From Phreatobacter sp. (GTDB lineage Bacteria > Pseudomonadota > Alphaproteobacteria > Rhizobiales > Phreatobacteraceae), in contig NZ_JAPZTZ010000005.1 of NCBI RefSeq assembly GCF_027532945.1, positions 124,001-188,000 on the forward strand: DNA of 64,000 bases, given 5' to 3'. Below, one piece after another: positions 8,425-15,577 of the stretch. The notes under the pieces were generated by a model. The model did not search any database, was not told where the DNA came from, and saw only the letters and a list, made by a program, of their open reading frames with translations. A program made the translations under genes and the position numbers. Positions within the stretch are counted from its first letter, which is position 1. Every line of letters begins with the position of its first letter.

Positions 8425-9282
8425 TTAGAACATCGGGTTCATCGGAACCGGCGTCTTCATCGGCACGCCGAACCACTTTTCCCAGGTCTTGCCGACGAAG
8501 CCGGAGCGATGCATCTCGAACAGCACGACGTTCAGCACGTCCTTGAGCGTGGTATTGCCCTTCTGCACGCCGATGCCGACCCAGGTGCTGGCGAGCACCT
8601 CGTCCAGCACCTTCCACGGCACGCCCGCGACGTTCTTCATCGGCACGACAATGGACTCCAGCACGTCGACCATCGCGTCGGCGCGGCCCTGCTGCAGGGC
8701 GCGGAACGTGTCGGGGTAATTGTCGAGCAGCGTCACCTGGGCCTTCGGCGCATTGGCCTGGATCCACGGGATGCCGACCGTGCCGCGCACCTGGACGAGG
8801 CGGACGGCCGGATTGTCGAGATCGGCCGGCTTGGCGATCGGCACGGCGGTGCCGCTCTGCTTGGTCAGCACCACGACGCTCTGGGTATGCAGCGGGATCG
8901 TGTAGTCGATGACCAGCGCACGCTCGACCGTGCGGGTGATGGCGCCGAGCACGATGTCGATGCGGTCGGCCTGCAGGAAGGGGATGCGGTCAGGCGAGCC
9001 GACCTGGACGATTTCCAGCTCGACACGCATCTGCCGGGCGATCTCGCGGGCGATGTCGGCGTCGAAGCCGTCGATCTGGTTCTGCTGGTTGAACACGCCG
9101 AAGGGCACGAGGGTCGGGTTGATGCCGGCGCGCAGCTTCTTGGTCGAGAGCACCTCCGCCAGCGGCTTGGCGAGCGCCGACTTCGTCAGCCCCAGGCCGG
9201 CGAGGCTCGCCGCTCCGATAAGGGCGCCGCGCCTCGACAGCCCGCCTGTTCCCGTCCCGCCCTTGGTGCGATCCGCGCTCAT
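8425..9282 (-). CDS. Polar amino-acid ABC transporter substrate-binding protein, Tat-exported
   Basis: Family 3 (SBP_bac_3) periplasmic binding protein. The N-terminus has a twin-arginine signal (LSRRGALIGAASLAGLGLTKSALA; key residues RR, then hydrophobic run to ALA). The mature part shows LRAGINPTLVPFG, IDGFDADIAREIA, RIPFLQADRIDIVLGAITRT and QQGRADAMVDV. The open frame extends to 9420, but the ATG at 9282 is followed directly by the signal and preceded by GAGGGG, so it is chosen. It heads the minus-strand operon of permeases, dehydrogenase subunits and DapA-like lyase, and is divergent from the ABC ATPase across an 85-base promoter region. Confidence 0.9.
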   Translation of the reverse strand: MSADRTKGGTGTGGLSRRGALIGAASLAGLGLTKSALAKPLAEVLSTKKLRAGINPTLVPFGVFNQQNQIDGFDADIAREIARQMRVELEIVQVGSPDRIPFLQADRIDIVLGAITRTVERALVIDYTIPLHTQSVVVLTKQSGTAVPIAKPADLDNPAVRLVQVRGTVGIPWIQANAPKAQVTLLDNYPDTFRALQQGRADAMVDVLESIVVPMKNVAGVPWKVLDEVLASTWVGIGVQKGNTTLKDVLNVVLFEMHRSGFVGKTWEKWFGVPMKTPVPMNPMF

Positions 9283-9308
9283 GAGTGACCCCTCTCGTTT
9301 GGCCAGGA

Positions 9309-9329
9309 TTGTATACCGATCTTGTGCAA
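9309..9329. promoter_or_regulatory. Candidate GntR operator in bidirectional promoter
   Basis: In the 85 bases between the divergent binding-protein and ATPase genes, TTGTATAC (9309-9316, core GTATAC self-complementary) is followed by TTGTGCAA (9322-9329). TTGTATRC recurs upstream of the second binding protein and upstream of the fused dehydrogenase. An FCD-type GntR gene lies nearby, so this is a plausible binding site; motif sharing is seen, regulator assignment is inferred. Confidence 0.45.
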
Positions 9330-9367
9330 TCTTCCGTATCGGTGCAAGCTGAATCATCGGGCAGTCG

Positions 9368-10123
9368 ATGGAACGTGAGGCAGCGTTGGCTTTTCTGGAG
9401 TTGCAGGGCGTGAGCGCCAATTACGGGGCGCTGGAAGTGCTCACCGACGTCTCGGTGAGCATCGCCAAGGGCGAGGTGGTGGCGCTGATCGGGCCGTCCG
9501 GCTCGGGCAAGAGCACGCTGCTCCGCACGCTCATCGGCCTCACCAAGCCGACCCGCGGCACAGTGCGCCTTGCCGGCGAGACCATCGGCTATGATCAGGC
9601 GAAGTCGCTCCGCCGCGCCCGCGAGCAGTTCGCCATCGTCTTCCAGCAGTACAATCTGTTCCAGAACATGACGGCTTTGCGCAATGTCGCCATCGCCCCG
9701 CAGATCGTGAAGAAGCGGCCGAAAGCGGAGGTCGAGGCGGAGGCGGCGAAGCTCCTGGAGCGCGTCGGCCTCGGCGCCAAGCTCGGCGCCTATCCGGACG
9801 AGCTCTCCGGCGGCCAGCAGCAGCGCGTCGCCATCGCCCGGGCGCTGGCCCAGCACCCCGCCATCCTGCTCCTCGACGAGGTGACCGCCGCCCTCGATCC
9901 CGAACTCGTCACCGAGGTGCTCGACACGATCCGCGGCCTCGCGGCGGAGGGCATGACCATGCTCGTCGTCAGCCACGAGATGGCCTTCGTGCGCGAAGTC
10001 GCGACGCGGGTGATCTTCATGGATCGCGGCCGGATCGTCGAGACCGGCAGCCCCGCCGAGATCTTCGAGAACCCGCAGACGGAGCGCCTGCGCGACTTCA
10101 CGGCCAAGATCCTTCGCCACTGA
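9368..10123 (+). CDS. Amino-acid ABC transporter ATP-binding protein
   Basis: A 251-residue ATPase with Walker A GPSGSGKST, Q-loop FQQYNLF, signature LSGGQQQR, Walker B ILLLDEVTAALDPE and the switch histidine in VVSHEM. It is of the GlnQ/HisP class, and the leucine-rich N-terminus LELQGVSANYGALEVL is standard. It is coded divergently from the binding protein at 8425-9282. It is the only importer ATPase among the two binding-protein/permease sets here, so it may energise both. Confidence 0.93.
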   Translation: MEREAALAFLELQGVSANYGALEVLTDVSVSIAKGEVVALIGPSGSGKSTLLRTLIGLTKPTRGTVRLAGETIGYDQAKSLRRAREQFAIVFQQYNLFQNMTALRNVAIAPQIVKKRPKAEVEAEAAKLLERVGLGAKLGAYPDELSGGQQQRVAIARALAQHPAILLLDEVTAALDPELVTEVLDTIRGLAAEGMTMLVVSHEMAFVREVATRVIFMDRGRIVETGSPAEIFENPQTERLRDFTAKILRH

Positions 10124-10153
10124 AATGTCCCTGCGGTACTGAGGAGACATGTG

Positions 10154-11086
10154 ATGCGTCCGCCGCCGCCCGGTCTCGACCTCCTCGCCGGCGCCGTCGA
10201 CGGCCATGTCCATGCCTGCCCGCACATCAACCGCCGCCGCCTCGACGTCTTCGAGGCGGTGCGCGAGGCCGCCGCCGCCGGCATGGCGGGCCTCGGCCTC
10301 ATGGATAACTTCGCCAATTCCTCGGGGCTTGCGGCGCTGGCCATGCGCGAGCTCGGCCATCTCGGCGTCGAGGTCTTCGGCGGCCTCATCATGGAGCCGC
10401 CCGCCGGTGGCGTGTCCGCGGAGGCCGCGCGCATCGCGCTGGCCTATGGCTATGGCGAGGGGACCGGCGCGCGCTTCCTGTCGCTGCCGACCCACCACAC
10501 CCGCCATGTCGCGCGGCAGGAAAGCCGATCACCCCTGCATGTCGAGGCCTGCTTTGCCGTGCCGGAGACCGGCCCACTGCCCGACCCGCTGCCGGAAATC
10601 CTCGACCTCTGTGCCGCCCATGACGTGGTCTTCAACCTCGGCCATGTCTCCGACGCCGAGGCTGTCCGCCTCGCGGAGGAGGCCAAAGCCCGCGGCGTGA
10701 CGCGCATCCTCTTTCCCGCCAACCATTCCGCGCCCGAGGCCATCGCCGCCGTGGTCGCGGCGGGCGGCCATGCCGAGTTCTCGTTCTTCTTCGTCAGCCA
10801 CGCCACCGCCGTCGGCCTCACCCATGTGGATGCGGAGAAGCACACGATTCCCGCTTCCGGCGTGGCCGACATGGTCGCGCGCATCGCGGTGTTGCCGCCG
10901 GAGCGCGTCATCCTGTCGAGCGATTGCGGGGTCTATCTGCTGCCGCCCCCCGTCGAGGGCCTGCGCTGCTTCCTCATGCTGCTGGAGGCGGCCGGCGTCC
11001 CTCGTGACACGCTCGCGCAGGCGCTGCGCGACAATCCGCGCCGGCTCTTCAGGGTCAGCGCACCGTCGCCAGCGCGAAATCCCTGA
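10154..11086 (+). CDS. Metal-dependent hydrolase-like protein (DUF6282-type)
   Basis: A protein of about 310 residues with amidohydrolase-like metal motifs: DGHVHACPH (HxH) near the N-terminus, FNLGHVSD, FPANHSAPE and LSSDCGVY. This resembles the uncharacterised DUF6282 family. GAGGAG (10141-10146) is better placed for the ATG at 10154 than for the in-frame GTG at 10151. It follows the ABC ATPase by 30 bases. Its 3' end overlaps the convergent GntR gene by 32 bases. It probably hydrolyses an amide or lactone in the same pathway; the substrate is unknown. Confidence 0.7.
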   Translation: MRPPPPGLDLLAGAVDGHVHACPHINRRRLDVFEAVREAAAAGMAGLGLMDNFANSSGLAALAMRELGHLGVEVFGGLIMEPPAGGVSAEAARIALAYGYGEGTGARFLSLPTHHTRHVARQESRSPLHVEACFAVPETGPLPDPLPEILDLCAAHDVVFNLGHVSDAEAVRLAEEAKARGVTRILFPANHSAPEAIAAVVAAGGHAEFSFFFVSHATAVGLTHVDAEKHTIPASGVADMVARIAVLPPERVILSSDCGVYLLPPPVEGLRCFLMLLEAAGVPRDTLAQALRDNPRRLFRVSAPSPARNP

Positions 11087-11738
11087 GGCTGCGGCAATGG
11101 ACCTGCACGGTGGTGCGGGCGGCGCGGCGGTCGCCGGCTTCCAGTGCCGAGAGAATGGCGAGATGCTCGGTTGAATCGGGCTCCAGCCGGTCCTTCAGCT
11201 TGGCGATCTCGAAGAGCCGTGTCGTCACCCTGAGCGCGCGGATCATCTCGGCCATGACCGGATTGCCGCAATGGTCGATATAGAGCCCGTGCAGGCGGTC
11301 GTCGGACTGCCAGTGCGCCTGGGTGTGGTAGGAGGTCGAGGCCATCAGCGTCTCGATCTCGTGGCGCGTCGCCGCCAGCTCCTCGCCGGGAATGGCGCCG
11401 ATGGAGAGCGCCGCGGCCTCGCCTTCGAGGATCTCGCGCACCTTCAGGCTGTGGAGATATTCGCCGAGATCGACGAGGCGGACGACGTAGGAGCGGTTGG
11501 CGACCTTGCGCACCAGCCCCTCGCCTTCGAGCCGCTGCAGGGCCTCGCGCAGCGGCGTGCGGGAAATGCCGAGCGCGTCGGCGAGCCGCGCCTCGACAAT
11601 GGTGTCGCCGCCCTTCAGCCGGCGGTCGCGGATCATCTCGGAAACCGCCTTGTGGGCGAGCGACGACAGGTTCACGCCGGTGCCCGACGTCAGGTGGTCC
11701 GCCGTTGGATCCAGGTCAGCCTTGAGGACAGAGGTCAT
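11055..11738 (-). CDS. GntR-family regulator with FCD ligand domain
   Basis: A 227-residue FadR-subfamily regulator. The winged helix spans about residues 25-90 (VSEMIRDRRLKGGDTIVEARL; key ALGISRTPLREALQRLEGEGL), followed by an all-helical FCD domain with metal/ligand histidines (DRLHGLYIDHCGN, DSTEHLAIL). It lies last in the group binding protein-permease-GntR (13395 down to 11055), so it is probably autoregulated. Likely target sites are the TTGTATRC motifs upstream of the neighbouring transport and enzyme genes. Confidence 0.88.
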   Translation of the reverse strand: MTSVLKADLDPTADHLTSGTGVNLSSLAHKAVSEMIRDRRLKGGDTIVEARLADALGISRTPLREALQRLEGEGLVRKVANRSYVVRLVDLGEYLHSLKVREILEGEAAALSIGAIPGEELAATRHEIETLMASTSYHTQAHWQSDDRLHGLYIDHCGNPVMAEMIRALRVTTRLFEIAKLKDRLEPDSTEHLAILSALEAGDRRAARTTVQVHCRSLRDFALATVR

Positions 11739-11759
11739 TCCGCCTCCCTACACGCATCG

Positions 11760-12467
11760 TCAGCGGTCGTCACGGACGAGTTGTGTGTTGTTCATTCCAC
11801 CATAGGCCTTGCCGAAATGGGCCTCGATCCGCCGCTGGATGAAATCCCACCCCGTGGTCATCACCAGATAGATGATCGCCACGACGCAGAAGATCTCCAG
11901 CACCTCGAAGCGCTGCTGCATCAGGATCTGCCCGCGCCGCAGCAGCTCTTCCATGGAGATGACCGAGGCGATGGACGTGGTTTTCAGAAGGCCGTTCACC
12001 GAATTGCCGAGCGGCGGGATGATGACGCGCAGCGCCTGCGGCATGGTGATGAGCACGAAGGCGAGGCGGCGGTTGAGGCCGAGGGCCTTGGCCGCGTCCT
12101 TCTGCCCCGGCCCCACCGACAGGATGCCGCCGCGCAGGATTTCGGAGAGGTAGGCCGCCTCGTTGAGGGCGAGGCCCAGCACCGCCGATTCGAACACCGA
12201 CAGCCGCACCAGGCCGAGCTGCGGCAGGCCGGTATAGATGATGATGAGCTGGACCAGCAGCGGCGTGCCGCGGAACACCCAGACATAGAACTTTGAGATG
12301 CCCGACAGGATGCGCGACGAGGACATGCGCATCAGCGTGATGGCGAGGCCGAGCACGAAGCCGAGGACCAGCGTCGACAGCGTCAGGAACAGGGTGACGA
12401 GGGCGCCTTCCAGCAGATAGGGGTTGGTGAAGTAGCTGAAAAAGCCTTCCCAGTTCCACACGCGCAT
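11760..12467 (-). CDS. Amino-acid ABC transporter permease (second importer)
   Basis: A 235-residue polar amino-acid family permease with the motif YVWVFRGTPLLVQL and coupling loop EILRGGILSVGPGQKDAAKAL. It is the only permease next to the binding protein at 12535-13395, so this importer may use a homodimeric channel. It ends 21 bases before the GntR gene. The upstream gap holds an 8-bp hairpin. No ATPase is coded with it; the one at 9368-10123 could serve. Confidence 0.9.
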   Translation of the reverse strand: MRVWNWEGFFSYFTNPYLLEGALVTLFLTLSTLVLGFVLGLAITLMRMSSSRILSGISKFYVWVFRGTPLLVQLIIIYTGLPQLGLVRLSVFESAVLGLALNEAAYLSEILRGGILSVGPGQKDAAKALGLNRRLAFVLITMPQALRVIIPPLGNSVNGLLKTTSIASVISMEELLRRGQILMQQRFEVLEIFCVVAIIYLVMTTGWDFIQRRIEAHFGKAYGGMNNTQLVRDDR

Positions 12468-12492
12468 CGGCGGGGCTCCTCGGGGGTATGGA

Positions 12493-12512
12493 CGGCCGGG
12501 AGTGCCCGGCCG
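12493..12512 (-). repeat. Intercistronic hairpin
   Basis: CGGCCGGG and CCCGGCCG pair around an AGTG loop, without a T tract, between the second binding-protein gene and its permease. Same position in the operon as the hairpins at 8350-8399. Confidence 0.65.
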
Positions 12513-12534
12513 CCGGGATGCGGATGCGGGATGA

Positions 12535-13395
12535 TCAGGCCGGGCCGGGGCCGTCGATCTTGAACGTGTCGCTCTCGATCTTCAGCACGCCGAAGCGGTC
12601 GAAGAGCTGGTCGTAGTAGCCGGACTTCTTGAGGTCGTTCAGCGAGCCCACCACCGCCTCGGCCAGCGTCTTGTTGGCGAAGGCGAAGGTCGCGGTCTGC
12701 GGGAAGAGGCCGGCGACGGCGCGGGTGAAATCGCCGCGGCCCTGCCAGAACATCGCCGTGGCATCGATGGAGGTCGAGGCCTGGACCTGGCCGGCGCGCA
12801 GCGCCTGGAAGGCCTCGGCGAAATTGTTGAAGGTGCGGATGGTGATGCCGGCGAGGCCCTTGGCCTTCAGCATGGTGTCGACCTCGCGGGTGCGCCGCTC
12901 CTCGATGCCGCCGAGCTCGACCGAGACCGCCTTGCCGGCGAGGTCTTCCCACTTCTCGATCTTCAGCGGGTTGCCGCGCGCCACGAGGAAACTGATCGCC
13001 GCCCGCTCATAGGGCACCATGTACATGAGCTTAGAGCGCTCTTCGGTCCAGAAGATGCCGGTGTTGATCATGTCCCAGCGCTTGGCGGCGAGGCCCGGCA
13101 CCATGGCGGCGAATTCGATGCGCACATATTCCGGGGTCAGGCCAAGGCTCTTGGCGATCTCGTTGCCGAGTTCGACGCGCATGCCCTGGAGCTGGCCGCG
13201 GTCGTCGACGAACTGCAGCGGCGGCAGGGTCGGGTTGATCGACATGACCAGCGTGCCGGGCTTGATGATGTTGGGCGCGGCGATCTTCGCCTGGGCGTTG
13301 GCGCGGCCGGGCAGGGCCGCGGCGAGGCCGACAGCAGCCGTGCCGGCCAGCAGCGTCCGGCGGTCGGTCAGGGTCAGGGACGGATCACGACTCAT
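12535..13395 (-). CDS. Polar amino-acid ABC transporter substrate-binding protein, Tat-type signal
   Basis: Family 3 binding protein of about 286 residues. The N-terminus has TDRRTLLAGTAAVGLAAALP ending in RANAQA, a twin-arginine-type signal. The mature part shows LVMSINPTLPPLQFVD, MRVELGNEIAKSLG, KRWDMINTGIFWTEER and QASTSIDATAMFW. The frame is open far upstream, but the ATG at 13395 has AAGGAG about 10 bases before it and starts just ahead of the signal. It heads the operon with the permease and GntR gene and is divergent from the PTE-like hydrolase. Confidence 0.88.
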   Translation of the reverse strand: MSRDPSLTLTDRRTLLAGTAAVGLAAALPGRANAQAKIAAPNIIKPGTLVMSINPTLPPLQFVDDRGQLQGMRVELGNEIAKSLGLTPEYVRIEFAAMVPGLAAKRWDMINTGIFWTEERSKLMYMVPYERAAISFLVARGNPLKIEKWEDLAGKAVSVELGGIEERRTREVDTMLKAKGLAGITIRTFNNFAEAFQALRAGQVQASTSIDATAMFWQGRGDFTRAVAGLFPQTATFAFANKTLAEAVVGSLNDLKKSGYYDQLFDRFGVLKIESDTFKIDGPGPA

Positions 13396-13448
13396 GGTGC
13401 GACACTCCTTCATCGCGCCGCCCGGTTCGCAGGGCGGCTTCATCCCGA

Positions 13449-13476
13449 TTGTATGCACAGCGTATGCCAGCATAAG
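13449..13476. promoter_or_regulatory. Candidate GntR operator with repeated half-sites
   Basis: Upstream of the second binding protein: TTGTATGC (13449-13456), a second GTATGC 11 bases later (13462-13467), and an inverted GCATA (13470-13474) that forms TATGC-CA-GCATA. The helical-turn spacing and the motif shared with 9309 and 15555 suggest regulator binding. Confidence 0.5.
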
Positions 13477-13581
13477 CTCGGACCGCAAGCGGCGAGCCGC
13501 TGTGAATCGGCAGGTCCGGTGTGGTCCTGACGCGCGCCTGCGAGAGCGCGAGGACGCTCCCGACATGATGAGGACGAGCGC

Positions 13582-14598
13582 ATGAGCGGCACGATCATCA
13601 CGGTGACAGGACCGATCCCGGCGGAGGCGCTGGGGCCGACGCTGATGCACGAGCATGTGCTCTGCGACCTCACCCGCCCGGACTGGCGCGGGCAGGGCGG
13701 CGATTTCGCCATCACTCTCGCCAACCGCCACGACCTCGACTACCGCCCGATGGTCCCCGGCCACCACATCCTTGCCGATAAAGGCATCGCCGCGCACGAT
13801 CTTGCAGCATTCCGCGCCGCCGGCGGCAGCGCCATCGTCGACCTCACAACCGGCGGCATCGGCCCCGACCCGATCGGCCTCAGCGACCTTTCCCGCGAAA
13901 CCGGCGTGCACATGGTGCTCGGCGCCGGCTTCTACACCGAGGCCTATATGGATGAGGCGACGCGCGAGGCTCCGGCCGAGGCTCTCGCCGAGACCATGGT
14001 GGGCCAGATCGAAGAGGGCGCCTGGGGCACCGACGTGCGCTGCGGCGTCATCGGCGAGATCGGCGTCTCCTGGCCGATGACGCCCTTCGAGCGGCGTTCG
14101 CTGATCGCCGGGGCCATGGCGCAGCGGCGAACGGGCGCGATGATCAACGTCCATCCCGGCCGCCACCCCCTGGCCTGCACCGAGATCTGCGACGTGCTGG
14201 AGGCAGCCGGCGCCGATCTCTCCCGCGTCGTCATGAGCCACATGGACCGCACGCATCCGGAAGATGTCGAGGCGGTGGTGGCGCTCGCCCGCCGCTGCAT
14301 CGTCGAATACGACTTCTTCGGCATCGAGACGTCGAACTACTGGATGGGCGTGGTCGACCTGCCCAACGACTGGATGCGCCTGCGCGCCCTGCGCCGCCTC
14401 TTCGAGGCAGGCCTCGGCGAGCGCGTCGTCATCAGCCACGACATCTGCACCCGCACCCGCCTCCTGGCCGAAGGCGGCCACGGCTACCGGCACATCCTCG
14501 CCAATGTCCGCCCGCTCATGCGCGACCGCGGCTGGAGCGAGGCCGAGATCGAGACGCTGCTCGTCACGACGCCGCGCCGGCTCCTGGCGATCGGCTGA
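13582..14598 (+). CDS. Phosphotriesterase-family metal hydrolase
   Basis: A 338-residue TIM-barrel of the PTE/aryldialkylphosphatase family. Metal-ligand motifs in order are LMHEHVLCDL (HxH), GVIGEIGVSW (bridging Glu where classical PTE has a carboxylated Lys), MINVHPGRHP, MSHMDRTHP and VISHDICTR. The Glu bridge suggests a lactonase or amidase-like member rather than a true phosphotriesterase. GAGGACGAGC precedes the ATG. It is flanked by an amino-acid importer and a DapA-like gene, so it may open a cyclic intermediate or release an acyl group. Confidence 0.85.
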   Translation: MSGTIITVTGPIPAEALGPTLMHEHVLCDLTRPDWRGQGGDFAITLANRHDLDYRPMVPGHHILADKGIAAHDLAAFRAAGGSAIVDLTTGGIGPDPIGLSDLSRETGVHMVLGAGFYTEAYMDEATREAPAEALAETMVGQIEEGAWGTDVRCGVIGEIGVSWPMTPFERRSLIAGAMAQRRTGAMINVHPGRHPLACTEICDVLEAAGADLSRVVMSHMDRTHPEDVEAVVALARRCIVEYDFFGIETSNYWMGVVDLPNDWMRLRALRRLFEAGLGERVVISHDICTRTRLLAEGGHGYRHILANVRPLMRDRGWSEAEIETLLVTTPRRLLAIG

Positions 14599-15504
14599 TC
14601 ACTCCGCCGCGACGGCGCTCGTCGGCAGGAGGCCCATGCCCGCCAGCACCTTGCGCAGCGCCGGCTTGTCGGCCTCGGGAAGCGGCAGGCGAGGCGGGCG
14701 CGGCGGCCCCATGGACATGCCCATCATCTCGAAGGCCGCCTTGGTGCCGGAGACATAGCGCGGGCCGCCGACGAAGGGCAGCAGCGGAATCAGCTTGCGG
14801 TGGATGGCCGTGCCCTCGTCGAGGTCGCGGCGGTCCACCGAGGCGTTGAAGAGCTCGGCCGACAGGTGCGGCGCCACGTTCGAGCAGACCGCGACCCAGC
14901 CCTCGGCGCCGAGCCAGAAGGATTCGAAACCGAGCACGCCGGCAAAGACCGTCATGCGGTCGCCGCAGATCCGCACGATGTCGCGCACGCGGGTGACGTC
15001 CAGAGTCGATTCCTTGATGTAGCAGCAGGCGTCGATGGTCGAGAGCCGCGCCACCGTCTCCGGCAGCAGGTCGACATTGGCGGTGGCCGGGTTGTTGTAG
15101 ACCATGATCGGAATGGAGATGGCGTCCGCCACCGTCTTGTAGTGGACGTAGAGTTCGTCCTCGGTCGGCACGCTGTAGAAGGGCGGGATGATCATCACGC
15201 CGTCGGCGCCCTGGGCCTCCGCCTCGCGCGACATGGCGACCACATCGCGGGTCCATTCGCCACCCGTGCCGATCAGCACCGGCACGCGGCCGGCGGCGGT
15301 CTTCACCACCGTCTCGACGATGGCGTGGCGCTCGTCCGGCGTCACCGACAGGAACTCGCCGGTGGAGCCCAGCGGGATGAGCCCGTGAATGCCCTCGGCG
15401 ATCTGGAACTCGACCAGCCGCGCCAGCGCCGCAAGGTCCACCGCCGACCCATCGGCCGTAAAGGGGGTGACCAGCACCGTGTAGGTTCCACGAAACGGGC
15501 GCAT
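14599..15504 (-). CDS. DapA-superfamily aldolase/lyase (second of three)
   Basis: A 301-residue class I TIM barrel. Schiff-base lysine in ACCYIKESTLD, tyrosine in PIMVYNNPATANVD, early motif IPLGSTGEFLSVTPDER. The frame is open beyond 15504, but that ATG has AGGAGAAGG before it and begins the family-typical FRGTYTVLVTPF. It is convergent with the PTE-like gene (adjacent stops) and divergent from the fused dehydrogenase across about 73 bases. This pairing repeats the dehydrogenase/DapA pairing of the first operon and suggests a parallel pathway with a related substrate. Confidence 0.87.
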   Translation of the reverse strand: MRPFRGTYTVLVTPFTADGSAVDLAALARLVEFQIAEGIHGLIPLGSTGEFLSVTPDERHAIVETVVKTAAGRVPVLIGTGGEWTRDVVAMSREAEAQGADGVMIIPPFYSVPTEDELYVHYKTVADAISIPIMVYNNPATANVDLLPETVARLSTIDACCYIKESTLDVTRVRDIVRICGDRMTVFAGVLGFESFWLGAEGWVAVCSNVAPHLSAELFNASVDRRDLDEGTAIHRKLIPLLPFVGGPRYVSGTKAAFEMMGMSMGPPRPPRLPLPEADKPALRKVLAGMGLLPTSAVAAE

Positions 15505-15545
15505 GGCCTTCTCCTGCGATGGCTTCCGGTCAGATGATCGAAATA

Positions 15546-15565
15546 GTATATGCCTTGTATGCAAA
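15546..15565. promoter_or_regulatory. Candidate GntR operator upstream of fused dehydrogenase
   Basis: The 73-base gap between the divergent DapA-like and fusion genes is AT-rich and holds GTATATGCC followed by TTGTATGCAAA (15555-15565), a near-palindrome (TTG-TATG-CAA). It matches the motifs at 9309 and 13449. Confidence 0.45.
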
Positions 15566-15577
15566 GCGATAGGCAAC

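Noticed and set aside
12535-14493. 652-residue frame over the second binding protein
   Set aside because: The upstream part is antisense to the PTE-like gene; the RBS and Tat signal place the start at 13395.
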